A stretch of 64,000 nucleotides of DNA, taken from Flavobacterium sp. Root901 (GTDB lineage Bacteria > Bacteroidota > Bacteroidia > Flavobacteriales > Flavobacteriaceae). The stretch is taken from assembly GCF_001429765.1 (NCBI RefSeq), contig NZ_LMJB01000007.1, positions 308,780 to 372,779 of the forward strand. Reading direction: 5' to 3'. Shown here piece after piece: positions 8,019 to 17,165 of the stretch (position 1 is the stretch's first letter; every line of letters starts with the position of its first letter). The position numbers and the translations under genes were made by a program. The notes below the pieces were generated by a model. That model had not been told where the DNA came from and did no database searches. It worked only from the letters and a program-made list of their open reading frames with translations.

Positions 8019-9411
8019 TGTCTTTCGCTTTAGATTCTCTTGAATTTTTCTTGTACCATTCTCTAAAAGATTCCTCAGGAACGTCGGGCATTTCGCGTTG
8101 ATCGTACCATTTATTCATTTTATTATTAACCATTACCGGAATATTTTTCATTACAAATCTTCCTGATTTTCCGGCAATATTAAAAATTTTTGGATTGGCT
8201 AATACTGCGGCCATAGTTTTCATGGCAATTGTTTTTGTTTTTGGCGTATAACCCTCTTTTACCAAAACCTGACGCCATTTATACAATTGATCGTGAATAT
8301 CAATTTTAACCGGACAAACGTTAGTACAGGAACCGCAAAGTGTGCTTGCAAAAGGTAAATCAGCATTTTTGCTCATATCCAGATTTGGTGCCAATATAGA
8401 ACCAATTGGCCCTGCAACGGCATTATGATAACTGTGTCCGCCGCTGCGTCTGTAAACGGGACAAGTGTTCATACACGCACCGCACCGAATGCATTTTAAG
8501 GAATTTCTAAAATCTTCTCTTCCTAACTGCTTGCTTCTGCCATTATCTACGATTACGATATGAAGTTCTTTTCCGTCTCTTGGTTTTTTAAAATGACTTG
8601 AAAAAGTGGTAATAGGCTGTCCTGTTGCGCTTCTTGCCAATAACCTTAAGAAAACACCTAAATGTTTACGCTGCGGAATCAGTTTTTCAAATCCCATACA
8701 AGCGATATGAACATCTGCTAAATGTGCCCCCATATCAGCATTCCCTTCGTTGGTGCATACTACAAATTCGCCCGTTTCAGCTATGGCAAAATTAACTCCG
8801 GTTAAAGCAATCTTACGCGTCAGAAATGTGTTTCGTAAACTATGACGCGCTGATTCTGTTAAATACTGCGGATTAAAATTTCCTTTTTCTGTTCCAAGAT
8901 GCTCGTGAAAAGTTTCGCTTACATCTTCTTTTTTAAGGTGAATGGCCGGCAAAACAATATGGCTTGGCGGTTCTTTGCGCAGCTGTACAATATATTCACC
9001 TAAATCAGAATCGATCACTTCGATGCCTTTTTCAGCTAAATAATCATTTAAATGGCATTCTTCCGTAAGCATCGATTTTGATTTTACCATTTGCTTTATA
9101 TCATGTTTTACCATGATTGAATGCACTATTTCGTTGTGCTCTTTTGCATCTGCCGCCCAATGTACAATGATTCCGTTTTTTTGGGCATTCGCTTCAAATT
9201 CAACTAAATAATCATGAATATTTGAAAGTACATTTGCTTTGATTCTTGAAGCTGTTTCTCGTAATAATTCCCAATCCGCAATTTGATGTGCCGATTTATC
9301 ACGTTTCGCACGAACAAACCAAAGTGTTTCATCATGCCAGTTGACACGCTCTACGTCTTTGTTAAATTTTGCTGCGGCTTCGCTGTGCTGTATTATTTTT
9401 TCTGAAGACAT
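8008..9411 (-). CDS. lutB: LutB-like iron-sulfur LUD protein of lactate oxidation
   Basis: This 467-residue protein has an N-terminal LUD domain (about 60-300, ending near CTNEGNADMGAHLADVHIACMG). It is followed by two 4Fe-4S motifs, CIRCGACMNTCPVY near 308-321 and CGSCTNVCPVKID near 358-370, and a C-terminal helical tail. This is the usual LutB/YkgF architecture. Together with LutA and LutC it oxidises L-lactate to pyruvate in the cytoplasm, delivering electrons to the respiratory chain. No lactate permease is nearby, which fits lactate made inside the cell by RhaEW. Confidence 0.92.
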   Translation of the reverse strand: MSSEKIIQHSEAAAKFNKDVERVNWHDETLWFVRAKRDKSAHQIADWELLRETASRIKANVLSNIHDYLVEFEANAQKNGIIVHWAADAKEHNEIVHSIMVKHDIKQMVKSKSMLTEECHLNDYLAEKGIEVIDSDLGEYIVQLRKEPPSHIVLPAIHLKKEDVSETFHEHLGTEKGNFNPQYLTESARHSLRNTFLTRKIALTGVNFAIAETGEFVVCTNEGNADMGAHLADVHIACMGFEKLIPQRKHLGVFLRLLARSATGQPITTFSSHFKKPRDGKELHIVIVDNGRSKQLGREDFRNSLKCIRCGACMNTCPVYRRSGGHSYHNAVAGPIGSILAPNLDMSKNADLPFASTLCGSCTNVCPVKIDIHDQLYKWRQVLVKEGYTPKTKTIAMKTMAAVLANPKIFNIAGKSGRFVMKNIPVMVNNKMNKWYDQREMPDVPEESFREWYKKNSRESKAKDNEQ

Positions 9412-9588
9412 CTTTTTTTATTTTTACCATTTAGGTATTAAGTAATTTAGCTAAGCTTTATGAGTTTAATTTCTTAATGGTTATAAGAAAATTAAGCTTA
9501 GTTAAAATCTCTTAAATCTCTTTTTATGTTACCACTAAATAATTCAAATCCAACTTTATGAACTTACTATCTTAATGGTAAAAAAAAA
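9412..9588. repeat. Intergenic repeat of the ACCATTAAG/CTTAATGGT type
   Basis: The gap between lutA and lutB has the arm-like segments TTTTTACCATTTAGGTATTAAG (near 9419) and ATCTTAATGGTAAAAA (near 9571), with an internal TTTCTTAATGGTTATAAG. The vocabulary matches the repeat at 45482-45644. It probably forms an RNA stem within the operon message. Confidence 0.45.
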
Positions 9589-10329
9589 TTAATTTTCGAG
9601 TGAATTTAATATTTCGGCAATGTGAATGGTTTTTATTCTGCTTTTCTGTCTTTTTAAAATTCCTTCCAAATGCATTAAGCACGACATATCACCGCCCGTA
9701 ATATAATCGACATCATGACTTTCGTGGTCTTTAATTCGGTCTTGTCCCATTTTTACTGAAACGGCTTCTTCGGTAACGCAAAATGTACCTCCAAAACCGC
9801 AGCATTCATCTTTTCTTGTTAAAGAAACTAAATCAAGCCCTTTAATACTGTGCAGTAATTGTTCCGGTTTAGAGAAAAATGGTGCATTCAATTCAGACAT
9901 CTGCGAAAGCTTTAATCCTCGTTGACCGTGGCAGCTTACATGCATTCCCACTTTAAAAGGAAAGCTTCCGTTAATGTGGTCTATTTTTAAAATATCGGTT
10001 ATAAACTCTGTTAGTTCATAAACTCTATTTCTTATTTCCATCGCTTTTTCTTCCTGCTTTTCGTCATGCAAATGGTCTTTAATATGAAGGACACAACTTC
10101 CGGAAGGGCAGACAATGTAATCGAATCCGGAAAAATTAGCTATAAAATTGGTATCACAGCCTTTTGTTAAATGTGCATAACCGCTGTTTGCCATTGGCTG
10201 TCCGCAGCAGGTTTGCCCCATCGGAAAATGAACTTCACAGCCTAATTTCTGCAAAAGTTCGTATGCTGCTATACCCACTTTTGGATAAAACTGATCAACA
10301 TAACACGGTATAAATAATCCGATTTTCAT
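9589..10329 (-). CDS. lutA: LutA-like CCG-domain iron-sulfur protein of lactate oxidation
   Basis: This 246-residue protein contains two cysteine-rich CCG repeats. The first runs from QTCCGQPMANSGY (about 39-51) to CPSGSCVLHIKDH (about 74-86), and the second from VSCHGQRGLK to KDECCGFGGTFCV (about 174-186). Such modules bind iron-sulfur cofactors in heterodisulfide-reductase-like and LutA/GlcF proteins. It is the first gene of lutABC and follows rhaB after a palindromic spacer, which suggests lactate oxidation is expressed with rhamnose catabolism. Confidence 0.92.
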   Translation of the reverse strand: MKIGLFIPCYVDQFYPKVGIAAYELLQKLGCEVHFPMGQTCCGQPMANSGYAHLTKGCDTNFIANFSGFDYIVCPSGSCVLHIKDHLHDEKQEEKAMEIRNRVYELTEFITDILKIDHINGSFPFKVGMHVSCHGQRGLKLSQMSELNAPFFSKPEQLLHSIKGLDLVSLTRKDECCGFGGTFCVTEEAVSVKMGQDRIKDHESHDVDYITGGDMSCLMHLEGILKRQKSRIKTIHIAEILNSLEN

Positions 10330-10351
10330 TTTTTATTATTTATTTTTAGCC

Positions 10352-10424
10352 CGCAGATCTGGCAGATTAAACAGATTTTTATTTCGTATTCACATTTTTA
10401 TCTGCACAATCTGCCAAATCTGCG
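10352..10424. repeat. Inverted repeat between rhaB and lutA
   Basis: The arms CGCAGATCTGGCAGATT (10352-10368) and AATCTGCCAAATCTGCG (10408-10424) pair with one mismatch over 17 bp around a 39-base loop. The CAGATT vocabulary recurs at 13341-13365 and in the 30555-30771 repeat. Confidence 0.75.
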
Positions 10425-10472
10425 AGAAACAAAAATCCATTTTTAATTTTTAATTCTCAATTTTTAATTGTT

Positions 10473-11834
10473 CTAATGTTTGTAAAATTTCAAATCAATT
10501 AAGTCATTCTGAATTGGCTTGGGATTCCAGTTTTGATGAATCGCCAATGCAGCTCCTAAAGCACTTGCCTGCGCCATCGAAGCGGCATAAACTTCTACAT
10601 CCGGAAAAGCCTCTGCCAATAAATTCATGAAAATGGAATTTTTACTAAAACCTCCGTCTACAAAAATCTTCTTTACAGGACTGTTATGAATGACTAAATT
10701 AGTTGAAAATACTTGTTGTTCTACCAAATCTAACATTAATTGATGGTAGGCCGTTTCGTAGCTTTTAAAAGTCGAAAGATCTCTTTCCTGAAAAGGACAT
10801 TTTTTCAGAATATCAAAATTATACTTTTTAGGGTAAATAATTTGATAGTTTAAAGCCCGTAAATTAGAAACTACATTTTTATCAAAATAAACATCTTTGT
10901 AAATTTCTAAAGGAACTTTAAAATGTTCTGCCAGCCTTTTGGTTTGTATTTCGTGCTCATTGCCGGAAAAAAGCCTTGCTGCTTTTACAGGTTTTTCTGT
11001 GTACTGCAGATAACATAAGCAATCTTGCTGCAATTCATCAAAAGTTAAAGGTTTAGTATTGAAAGGATTTAAGGAAATACTCCAGGTTCCTGTCGATAAC
11101 AAAACGAAAGGCTCGGTAAAGTTGATCGTATAAGGAATTATCGCCGATGAACTATCATGAAGACCTGTTCCTACTGCTAAACCTTCTTTGGTTTTTATAA
11201 CATCTTTTCCATAATAAAATGGAGGAATTTTATTAGATATACCTTCATTTTTCAGCCACTTGTGGTATTTCATTTTTTTAAAATTCCAAAGATTGGTATG
11301 ACAGCCAACACTTGTAATATCGGCGTAAGCTTCATTGGTCAACAGAAAACTCAGGAACTGCGGCAGATGAAGGCAGTATGACACCTGCTCAAACAAATCC
11401 GGTTTTTCTTCTTTTAATCTATAAATCTGCATTCCTGAATTTAAGCTTCCCAAAACCGGAGAAGCTGTTTTTACAGCAAATGTTTCTTTTCCTTTGTATT
11501 TATTATAAAAGTCGTTTTTTAAATCCTCCGGATAATCTTTTAAATAATTATACAGAGGAGTTAAAACTTTTCCTTTCTTATCAATGTAGACAAAACTAGC
11601 ACCATACGTACTAAAATTAATGGCCTTTAAAACATAATTTGTTAAAGCTTTTATTTCTGATAAGCGCTCAAAAATCCAGTTTTTAAGTACTTCTATATCT
11701 TCGCAGGGAAAACCGTCTTCATCTACAGTTTCATCAAGATTGACTGATTTCTCCCAAACAATTCTATAGTTTTCATCAAACAGAAAAACCTTTTTGTTTG
11801 TTTTACCAATATCAAAAATTGCAACTACATTCAT
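10473..11834 (-). CDS. rhaB: Rhamnulokinase (FGGY family)
   Basis: This 453-residue FGGY kinase has the N-terminal phosphate-binding motif AIFDIGKTNKKVFLFD (about 5-20). The C-terminal ATP-side motif is KKIFVDGGFSKNSIFMNLL, followed by ASALGAALAI. It converts L-rhamnulose to L-rhamnulose-1-phosphate. Assignment over other FGGY kinases rests on its place between rhaI and lutA in a cluster with rhaEW and rhaT. It starts 51 bases downstream of the rhamnose isomerase gene on the same strand. Confidence 0.88.
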   Translation of the reverse strand: MNVVAIFDIGKTNKKVFLFDENYRIVWEKSVNLDETVDEDGFPCEDIEVLKNWIFERLSEIKALTNYVLKAINFSTYGASFVYIDKKGKVLTPLYNYLKDYPEDLKNDFYNKYKGKETFAVKTASPVLGSLNSGMQIYRLKEEKPDLFEQVSYCLHLPQFLSFLLTNEAYADITSVGCHTNLWNFKKMKYHKWLKNEGISNKIPPFYYGKDVIKTKEGLAVGTGLHDSSSAIIPYTINFTEPFVLLSTGTWSISLNPFNTKPLTFDELQQDCLCYLQYTEKPVKAARLFSGNEHEIQTKRLAEHFKVPLEIYKDVYFDKNVVSNLRALNYQIIYPKKYNFDILKKCPFQERDLSTFKSYETAYHQLMLDLVEQQVFSTNLVIHNSPVKKIFVDGGFSKNSIFMNLLAEAFPDVEVYAASMAQASALGAALAIHQNWNPKPIQNDLIDLKFYKH

Positions 11835-11885
11835 TTTTAATTATGAGTTGTGAGTTTAGTAATGGGTTATAAGTTATAACTCAAT

Positions 11886-13160
11886 TTATAATCCAGTCGC
11901 GAATGTTTTTAATCCTCTTTCTCCAATTAAATTTTCTCTTACAGAAAGGTTTCTGTACAATTCAACCGGATTTAAAGCTGCTCCTGAACGTAAACGAGCT
12001 TCGGCAACAAGAGCTCGGACATCGGTACGGAATGCATTTTGAAGAATCTCCTGTGCTTTTACAACATCATTTTCTTCCTGTGCTTTTTCCAATGCTTTTC
12101 TGTCCACAGAAAGTGCCTGTGCATACGCAATCATAATGGCTTCAACAGATTGTAATAAATCTTCTAACGGATCTTTTATATTGTGCGAAGCGTCGATCAT
12201 CCAGCCTAAATCTTTAGCATGGTTCATTCCTCTTGCGTCCATTCCTTCAACTAATTCATTAAAAATCAAGAATAACTGATAAGGCTTTAAAGCTCCGGCA
12301 GTTAAATCGTCATCACCATATTTTGAATCGTTAAAATGGAAACCGCCAAGTTTATTTTCCATTAATAATAATGAAACAATCTGTTCGATATTAGCATTTG
12401 GTAAATGATGCCCTAAATCGACTAAGGTTTGTGCTTTGTCTCCTAATTTTTTGACATACGAATAAGATTGTCCCCAGTCTGCAACTGTTGTCGAATAAAA
12501 GTTAGGTTCTGCACATTTATATTCTAAAAATAATTTCCAGTTTGAAGGTAATGCATCATAGATTTCTTCTAAACTTTCTAATGTATTTTGATATGCTTTT
12601 CTGAAATTTAACTGTCCAGGAAAATTAGAACCGTCAGCAAGCCAGACTGTTAAAGATTCAGATCCTAATTCAATTCCGTGTTTAATAACTTCGATATTGT
12701 GAGCAATTGCCTGTTTGCGAACTGCTTTATTTACGTTTTGCAGTGAACCGTACTTGTAGGTATGTTCTGAATTTGCCTGATCCTGAAACGTGTTGGAGTT
12801 CATGGCATCAAACTTTAAATGGTGCTGCGCTGCAAGTGTTTTTATTGCTTTGTAATCTTGCGGGATATCCCACGGAATATGAAGCGAAATGGCGCCTGAA
12901 GCATTGTTTAATTTATGAAGCAGACCCACATCTTCGATTTTTTCTTCAATTGAACGCGGTTCTCCGCCGCCGGCAAAGCGTCCGAATCTTGTTCCGCCTG
13001 TTCCTAATGCCCAAGATGGAATCGCTATTTGAAAATCGATTAATTTTTGAATAATCGATTCTGTATTATCAATTTCTGATGCTGTAAAAACTAATTTGTT
13101 CTGATGTTTTTTTAATAGATCTTCGTTATGAGATTCAATCTGGTTTGATGAGATTAACAT
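11886..13160 (-). CDS. rhaI: L-rhamnose isomerase (RhaI type)
   Basis: This 424-residue TIM-barrel isomerase resembles the Pseudomonas/Bacteroidetes RhaI group rather than E. coli RhaA. Conserved blocks include PSWALGTGGTRFGRF, the metal-site region TLVDLGHHLPNANIEQIV, GGFHFNDSKYGDDDLTAGA and WMIDASHNIKDPLED. It interconverts L-rhamnose and L-rhamnulose with a divalent metal. It heads the rhaI-rhaB-lutABC series on the minus strand. Confidence 0.9.
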   Translation of the reverse strand: MLISSNQIESHNEDLLKKHQNKLVFTASEIDNTESIIQKLIDFQIAIPSWALGTGGTRFGRFAGGGEPRSIEEKIEDVGLLHKLNNASGAISLHIPWDIPQDYKAIKTLAAQHHLKFDAMNSNTFQDQANSEHTYKYGSLQNVNKAVRKQAIAHNIEVIKHGIELGSESLTVWLADGSNFPGQLNFRKAYQNTLESLEEIYDALPSNWKLFLEYKCAEPNFYSTTVADWGQSYSYVKKLGDKAQTLVDLGHHLPNANIEQIVSLLLMENKLGGFHFNDSKYGDDDLTAGALKPYQLFLIFNELVEGMDARGMNHAKDLGWMIDASHNIKDPLEDLLQSVEAIMIAYAQALSVDRKALEKAQEENDVVKAQEILQNAFRTDVRALVAEARLRSGAALNPVELYRNLSVRENLIGERGLKTFATGL

Positions 13161-13569
13161 AGTAATTTGGTATTTTAATAGAGTTTACAAGATATATATT
13201 TTTATACGATTGGTATTTTTTTTTAACACATAGAGTCATAGTTCTTCTTTGTGGATAAAGCCGTTTCAATTATTTTAACAAACATAGTTAGTTACTAAAA
13301 GCTGCTGATGTCCAGCTATGTGTTTAAATTTTCCTTGCAGATTTTGCAGATCAGGCAGATTTTTAATCTTGATCCTTATAATCTACTGGTAACATTTTTT
13401 ACTAAACATAAAATTCATATAATCTGAACTCTTGTTTAAATTCACTTTTTTGATTTTTATAAGTATAAAAATGCTATGTCCAAAAAAAATCTAACGCTCG
13501 AAAAATCGAACGTTAGACCACAAAAAACCACTTTTGCTTAAACAAACTTATAAAAAACTTAAATAAATT
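13161..13569. other. Region between rhaEW and rhaI
   Basis: About 409 non-coding bases. They hold the rhaEW terminator (13482-13517), a single repeat-like arm (TTGCAGATTTTGCAGATCAG near 13341) and a possible minus-strand -7 box TATGTTTG at 13279-13286 for rhaI, for which I found no matching -33 TTG. The rhaI promoter must lie here. Confidence 0.5.
13482..13517 (-). terminator. Intrinsic terminator after rhaEW
   Basis: The stem TCTAACGCTCGA / TCGAACGTTAGA (13490-13501 and 13506-13517, one mismatch) has a 4-base loop. On the minus strand it is followed by eight T residues. It lies about 50 bases after the rhaEW stop and separates rhaT-rhaEW from rhaI-rhaB. Confidence 0.85.
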
Positions 13570-15711
13570 TTATCGGTAAAAGCCCATTCCAACGCCGCCG
13601 TCTACGTTTAAAGCATTTCCTGTCGATTTGTTCAGGAAACCTCCAACAAACGCAAAACAAGCATTGGCGATATCATCCGGCAATATAATTTCATTTAATA
13701 ACGTACGTTTTGCATAGTAAGCCGGTAACTCTTCCACTGTAATACCGTAAGCTTTTGCACGGCCTTCTGCCCATCCGCCGGACCAAATATTCGAATCGGA
13801 GATTACGGCATCCGGATTTACCGTGTTTACACGAATTTTATCTGCCCCTAATTCGGCAGCCATCAAACGTGTTAAATGTGCCTGAGCCGCTTTTGCCGAA
13901 CCATAACCCGGATTATTCGGACCTGCAACAACTGCATTTTTAGAAACAATATTTACAATATCACCTCCAAAACCCTGCTTACGCATTATTTCGATTCCGG
14001 CTTTGGAAACAATAAATTGTCCTTTTACCAGAATATCGTATAATCTGTCCCACTCTTCCAGAGTATGTTCTGCAATAGATTTTGAAATACTGATCCCGGC
14101 GTTATTTACAATAATATCTGCACCTCCAAAAGCTAAACAAGCTTCATCAAATGCTTTTTCAGTACTTTTTTCGTCAGTAACATTTAATAAAGTACTCGAA
14201 ACGGCATCTTTCCCAAATTCTTTAATAAACTCAGCTGCAGCTCCTTCTAAACGTTCTTCATTGATGTCATTGATCACTACACAAGCACCTTCCTGAGCAA
14301 ATTTCCTCGCAATAGCTTTACCAATTCCACCGGCAGAGCCTGTAATAACGGCTATTCTTCCAGATAAAGCTTTTGGTTTTGGCATACGCTGTAATTTGGC
14401 TTCTTCTAATAACCAATATTCAATATCAAAAGCTTCCTGATGCGGCAGTGAAGTATATTCTGAAACTGCTTCTGCACCTTTCATTACATTTACAGCGTTG
14501 ATATAATATTCTGATGCCAAACGTGCCATCGTTTTATCTTTTGCAAAAGTGAACATTCCTACTCCCGGATATAAAATCACAACAGGATTTGGGTCACGCA
14601 TTGCAGGAGAATTTGATTTTCTGCAGGCATTATAATATTCTTTGTACATCGCACGATACGCTTCAAAAGCCGGAGCTAATTTTGCTTTAACTGCGTTTAC
14701 ATCTGATAGGTCTTCGTTTGGATCTAATTCTAAAACCAGCGGACTGATTTTAGTTCTCAAAAAGTGATCCGGACAAGACGTTCCTAACGGCGCTAATTTT
14801 GAAAGATCGTTTGAATTTATGAATTCTAAAACTCTTGCATCATCTGTATAATGACCAATCATCTGACGTTCTGAAGAACAGAAACCTCTTAAAATTGGAG
14901 CCACTTTTGCCGCTTTTAATCTGCGGTCTGCTTCCGGAAGACTGTCGATTTTTTTACCTCCAAAAACCGGACGTTTTTTTCCGTAGTTATCTTCTAAGTA
15001 AGAAGCGCATTTTTCAATTACTTCTAATGTATTGATGTAGCTTTCAAAAGCAGTATCTCCCCAGGTAAATAAACCATGCGAACCTAACATGATTCCGCGT
15101 AGTTGTTTCCCATTTTGGGCTGCTTCTTCTAAGCAGGCTCTTAATTGAAGCCCTAAGTCGAAGCCAGGACGCTGCCAGCCTACCCATCCAATTTCTCCGT
15201 CAAATAACTCTTGGGTAATTTTCTTTCCGTCTTTTGCGGCAGCGATTGCAATTGCTGCATCAGGATGTAAGTGATCAATATGTTTAAATGGTAAAAAACC
15301 ATGCAAAGGCGTATCAATAGAAGGCGCTTTTGAAGACAGGTCGAAAATACAATGATTAAATAATTCTACCATTTCGTCTTCAAATTCAATTCCTCTGTAA
15401 ACATTTTCAAGATTACGAAGTCTTTCCAAATACAAAGCTGCACATCCAGATTTTGTCAATGTACCAATATCTCCTCCGGAACCCTTAATCCACATTACTT
15501 CTGAACTTGCCCCCGTTAACGGATCTTTGTCTGTAATTTTTACAGAAGTATTTCCTCCCCCATAGTTTGTTAGTCTTAAATCGGCTCCTAAAAGGTTCGA
15601 ACGATAAATGAAAAGCGCTACTTCATCACCAGCTAATGCTGCTGCCTTCGCATCATCCCAAAGGTAGCTTACATGCTTAAAATTCATATTTTTTGTATTT
15701 GTATTTGACAT
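13570..15711 (-). CDS. rhaEW: Bifunctional rhamnulose-1-phosphate aldolase / L-lactaldehyde dehydrogenase
   Basis: This 713-residue fusion has an N-terminal class II aldolase domain (about 15-430) with GGGNTSVKI, the metal-histidine region DTPLHGFLPFKHIDHLHPDA (134-152) and GSHGLFTWGD (210-219). The C-terminal short-chain dehydrogenase (about 450-713) has TGSAGGIG (457-464), NNAG (536-539) and the YxxxK pair Tyr603/Lys607. The known RhaEW family cleaves rhamnulose-1-phosphate to DHAP and L-lactaldehyde, then oxidises the aldehyde to L-lactate with NAD. Both active sites look intact. It lies 25 bases downstream of rhaT and has its own terminator. Confidence 0.92.
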   Translation of the reverse strand: MSNTNTKNMNFKHVSYLWDDAKAAALAGDEVALFIYRSNLLGADLRLTNYGGGNTSVKITDKDPLTGASSEVMWIKGSGGDIGTLTKSGCAALYLERLRNLENVYRGIEFEDEMVELFNHCIFDLSSKAPSIDTPLHGFLPFKHIDHLHPDAAIAIAAAKDGKKITQELFDGEIGWVGWQRPGFDLGLQLRACLEEAAQNGKQLRGIMLGSHGLFTWGDTAFESYINTLEVIEKCASYLEDNYGKKRPVFGGKKIDSLPEADRRLKAAKVAPILRGFCSSERQMIGHYTDDARVLEFINSNDLSKLAPLGTSCPDHFLRTKISPLVLELDPNEDLSDVNAVKAKLAPAFEAYRAMYKEYYNACRKSNSPAMRDPNPVVILYPGVGMFTFAKDKTMARLASEYYINAVNVMKGAEAVSEYTSLPHQEAFDIEYWLLEEAKLQRMPKPKALSGRIAVITGSAGGIGKAIARKFAQEGACVVINDINEERLEGAAAEFIKEFGKDAVSSTLLNVTDEKSTEKAFDEACLAFGGADIIVNNAGISISKSIAEHTLEEWDRLYDILVKGQFIVSKAGIEIMRKQGFGGDIVNIVSKNAVVAGPNNPGYGSAKAAQAHLTRLMAAELGADKIRVNTVNPDAVISDSNIWSGGWAEGRAKAYGITVEELPAYYAKRTLLNEIILPDDIANACFAFVGGFLNKSTGNALNVDGGVGMGFYR

Positions 15712-15736
15712 TGTTATCCTATATTTTTTTCAATAT

Positions 15737-16786
15737 TTACAAAGAGTTTCCAATTCCGACCAAAACGATCGAAAACATAATTAATCCTATTCCCAAACAA
15801 AAAGTTCTAAATGTTTTTTGAGACACCCCAGTCCATTCTTTTAAATAAAATCCCCAGAAATTAGCTGTTAGTATAATTGTTGCCATGTGCAGGATCCATG
15901 AACTTGCGCCGTTGCCCAGTTTGCTTTCGCCCATTCCGTAAAAGAAAAACTGAAGAAACCACATTGTTCCTGCAAGTGCCGAGAAAAGAATGTTTCTTGT
16001 GATTGGTGTAGTTTTATTGGTATAATCGCCAATCGATTTGTTTTTGAAGTTCAGGTAAATACACCAGATAAAATTGGTGGTTAAGCCTCCCCAAAGTAAG
16101 ACAATATAGGTGACATTATTCTGAAAAAGCGGATTGCATCCGTTAATAACAGCTTGTTCTGCCATTGGTTTTCCGGCTTCAATTCCGTAATTAAAAAAAG
16201 AACTCAGAATCCCTGAAATTACAGCTACAGTCAAACCTTTTGCCAAACTGAAATCTTTATCTTTATCTTCGTGACCTGTCGCAAAATCTTTCTCTTTCAG
16301 CATTCCTGCTTTTCCCGAAATTGCAATTCCGGTAAGGCAGACTGCTACTCCCAATAAAACCAACTGTCCGCCTGAATTTCCAAGCATGTCTGAAAATGAA
16401 ATTTTACCTTCTGTCGGATTAAAATCATAATATATGGAAGGAACCAAAGCACCAAACGCAGAGCAAAATCCTAATGTAATTGAATTACCCAATGACATTC
16501 CCAAATAACGAACACCCAGGCCATAAGTAAGTCCTCCAATTCCCCAGATTAATCCCATCGAAAAAGTAAAAGCTTTAATGGCCGGAGAAGCTGTAATAAT
16601 AATCTCAGTAAAATTTGGAATCGTTAAATAAGCGGCAACCGGCGGTACGATTAACCATGAAAAAAAACCACCAACAAGCCAGTAGCTTTCCCAGGACCAG
16701 TCTTTAACTTTTTTAAAAGGCATATAAAAACTACCTGAGGAAAATCCTCCTATAGAATGAAAAATGATTCCTAATAATGACTCCAT
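15737..16786 (-). CDS. rhaT: L-rhamnose/proton symporter RhaT
   Basis: This 349-residue inner-membrane protein has about ten hydrophobic segments and the RhaT signature start GIIFHSIGGFSSGSFYMPFK with KVKDWSWESYW. Also present are GIGGLTYGLGVRYLGMSLG and GTMWFLQFFFYGMGESKLG. The length matches E. coli RhaT. It imports L-rhamnose with a proton. It is the first gene of the rhaT-rhaEW unit and is divergent from a GntR-type regulator, which is the probable rhamnose sensor. Confidence 0.93.
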   Translation of the reverse strand: MESLLGIIFHSIGGFSSGSFYMPFKKVKDWSWESYWLVGGFFSWLIVPPVAAYLTIPNFTEIIITASPAIKAFTFSMGLIWGIGGLTYGLGVRYLGMSLGNSITLGFCSAFGALVPSIYYDFNPTEGKISFSDMLGNSGGQLVLLGVAVCLTGIAISGKAGMLKEKDFATGHEDKDKDFSLAKGLTVAVISGILSSFFNYGIEAGKPMAEQAVINGCNPLFQNNVTYIVLLWGGLTTNFIWCIYLNFKNKSIGDYTNKTTPITRNILFSALAGTMWFLQFFFYGMGESKLGNGASSWILHMATIILTANFWGFYLKEWTGVSQKTFRTFCLGIGLIMFSIVLVGIGNSL

Positions 16787-17165
16787 TTAATAATTTGTTT
16801 GTGGTTAATTGTGATAGTTAATTTGGTTTTGTAAAATAATGTAATGTAAAAAACAAAACTGTCCTGTACTATCCTTTATGATTCGTGTATTTTTTGTTAA
16901 AAGTGCGAAGTAATAGCAAAGAACAAGCGAATTATATTGGAAAAATAAATTTAAAAAACCTATTTTAGCAATCGATTTCGTAATTATTATGTTCTCCGTT
17001 TGACATAACTGCCTGAAAATAAAGTAAGCCTTTATTTAATTTTAGTTTTTTGTAAGGAAAGTAATAAAATCAGTATATAAAGCGATTTTAAAGTCGTTTT
17101 TATAAAGTTATAATTAAAAAAATTTGTTCATTCCCAAATGTGAATCAAATTTGAAAAATACCAGC
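16787..17165. promoter_or_regulatory. Divergent rhaT / gntR control region
   Basis: About 379 non-coding bases between the divergent symporter and regulator genes, so promoters for both must be here. An imperfect palindrome TAAAGCGA...TCGTTTTTA (17078-17102) is a candidate GntR operator. A second element, GCAATCGATTTCG (about 16968-16980), resembles the core of the LacI-type operator found further along. Both are inferences from symmetry. Confidence 0.4.

Noticed and set aside
16968-16980. LacI-type operator upstream of rhaT
   Set aside because: Only the ATCGAT core matches; the flanks differ from the TGTAATCGATTRCA sites and a GntR regulator is beside it.
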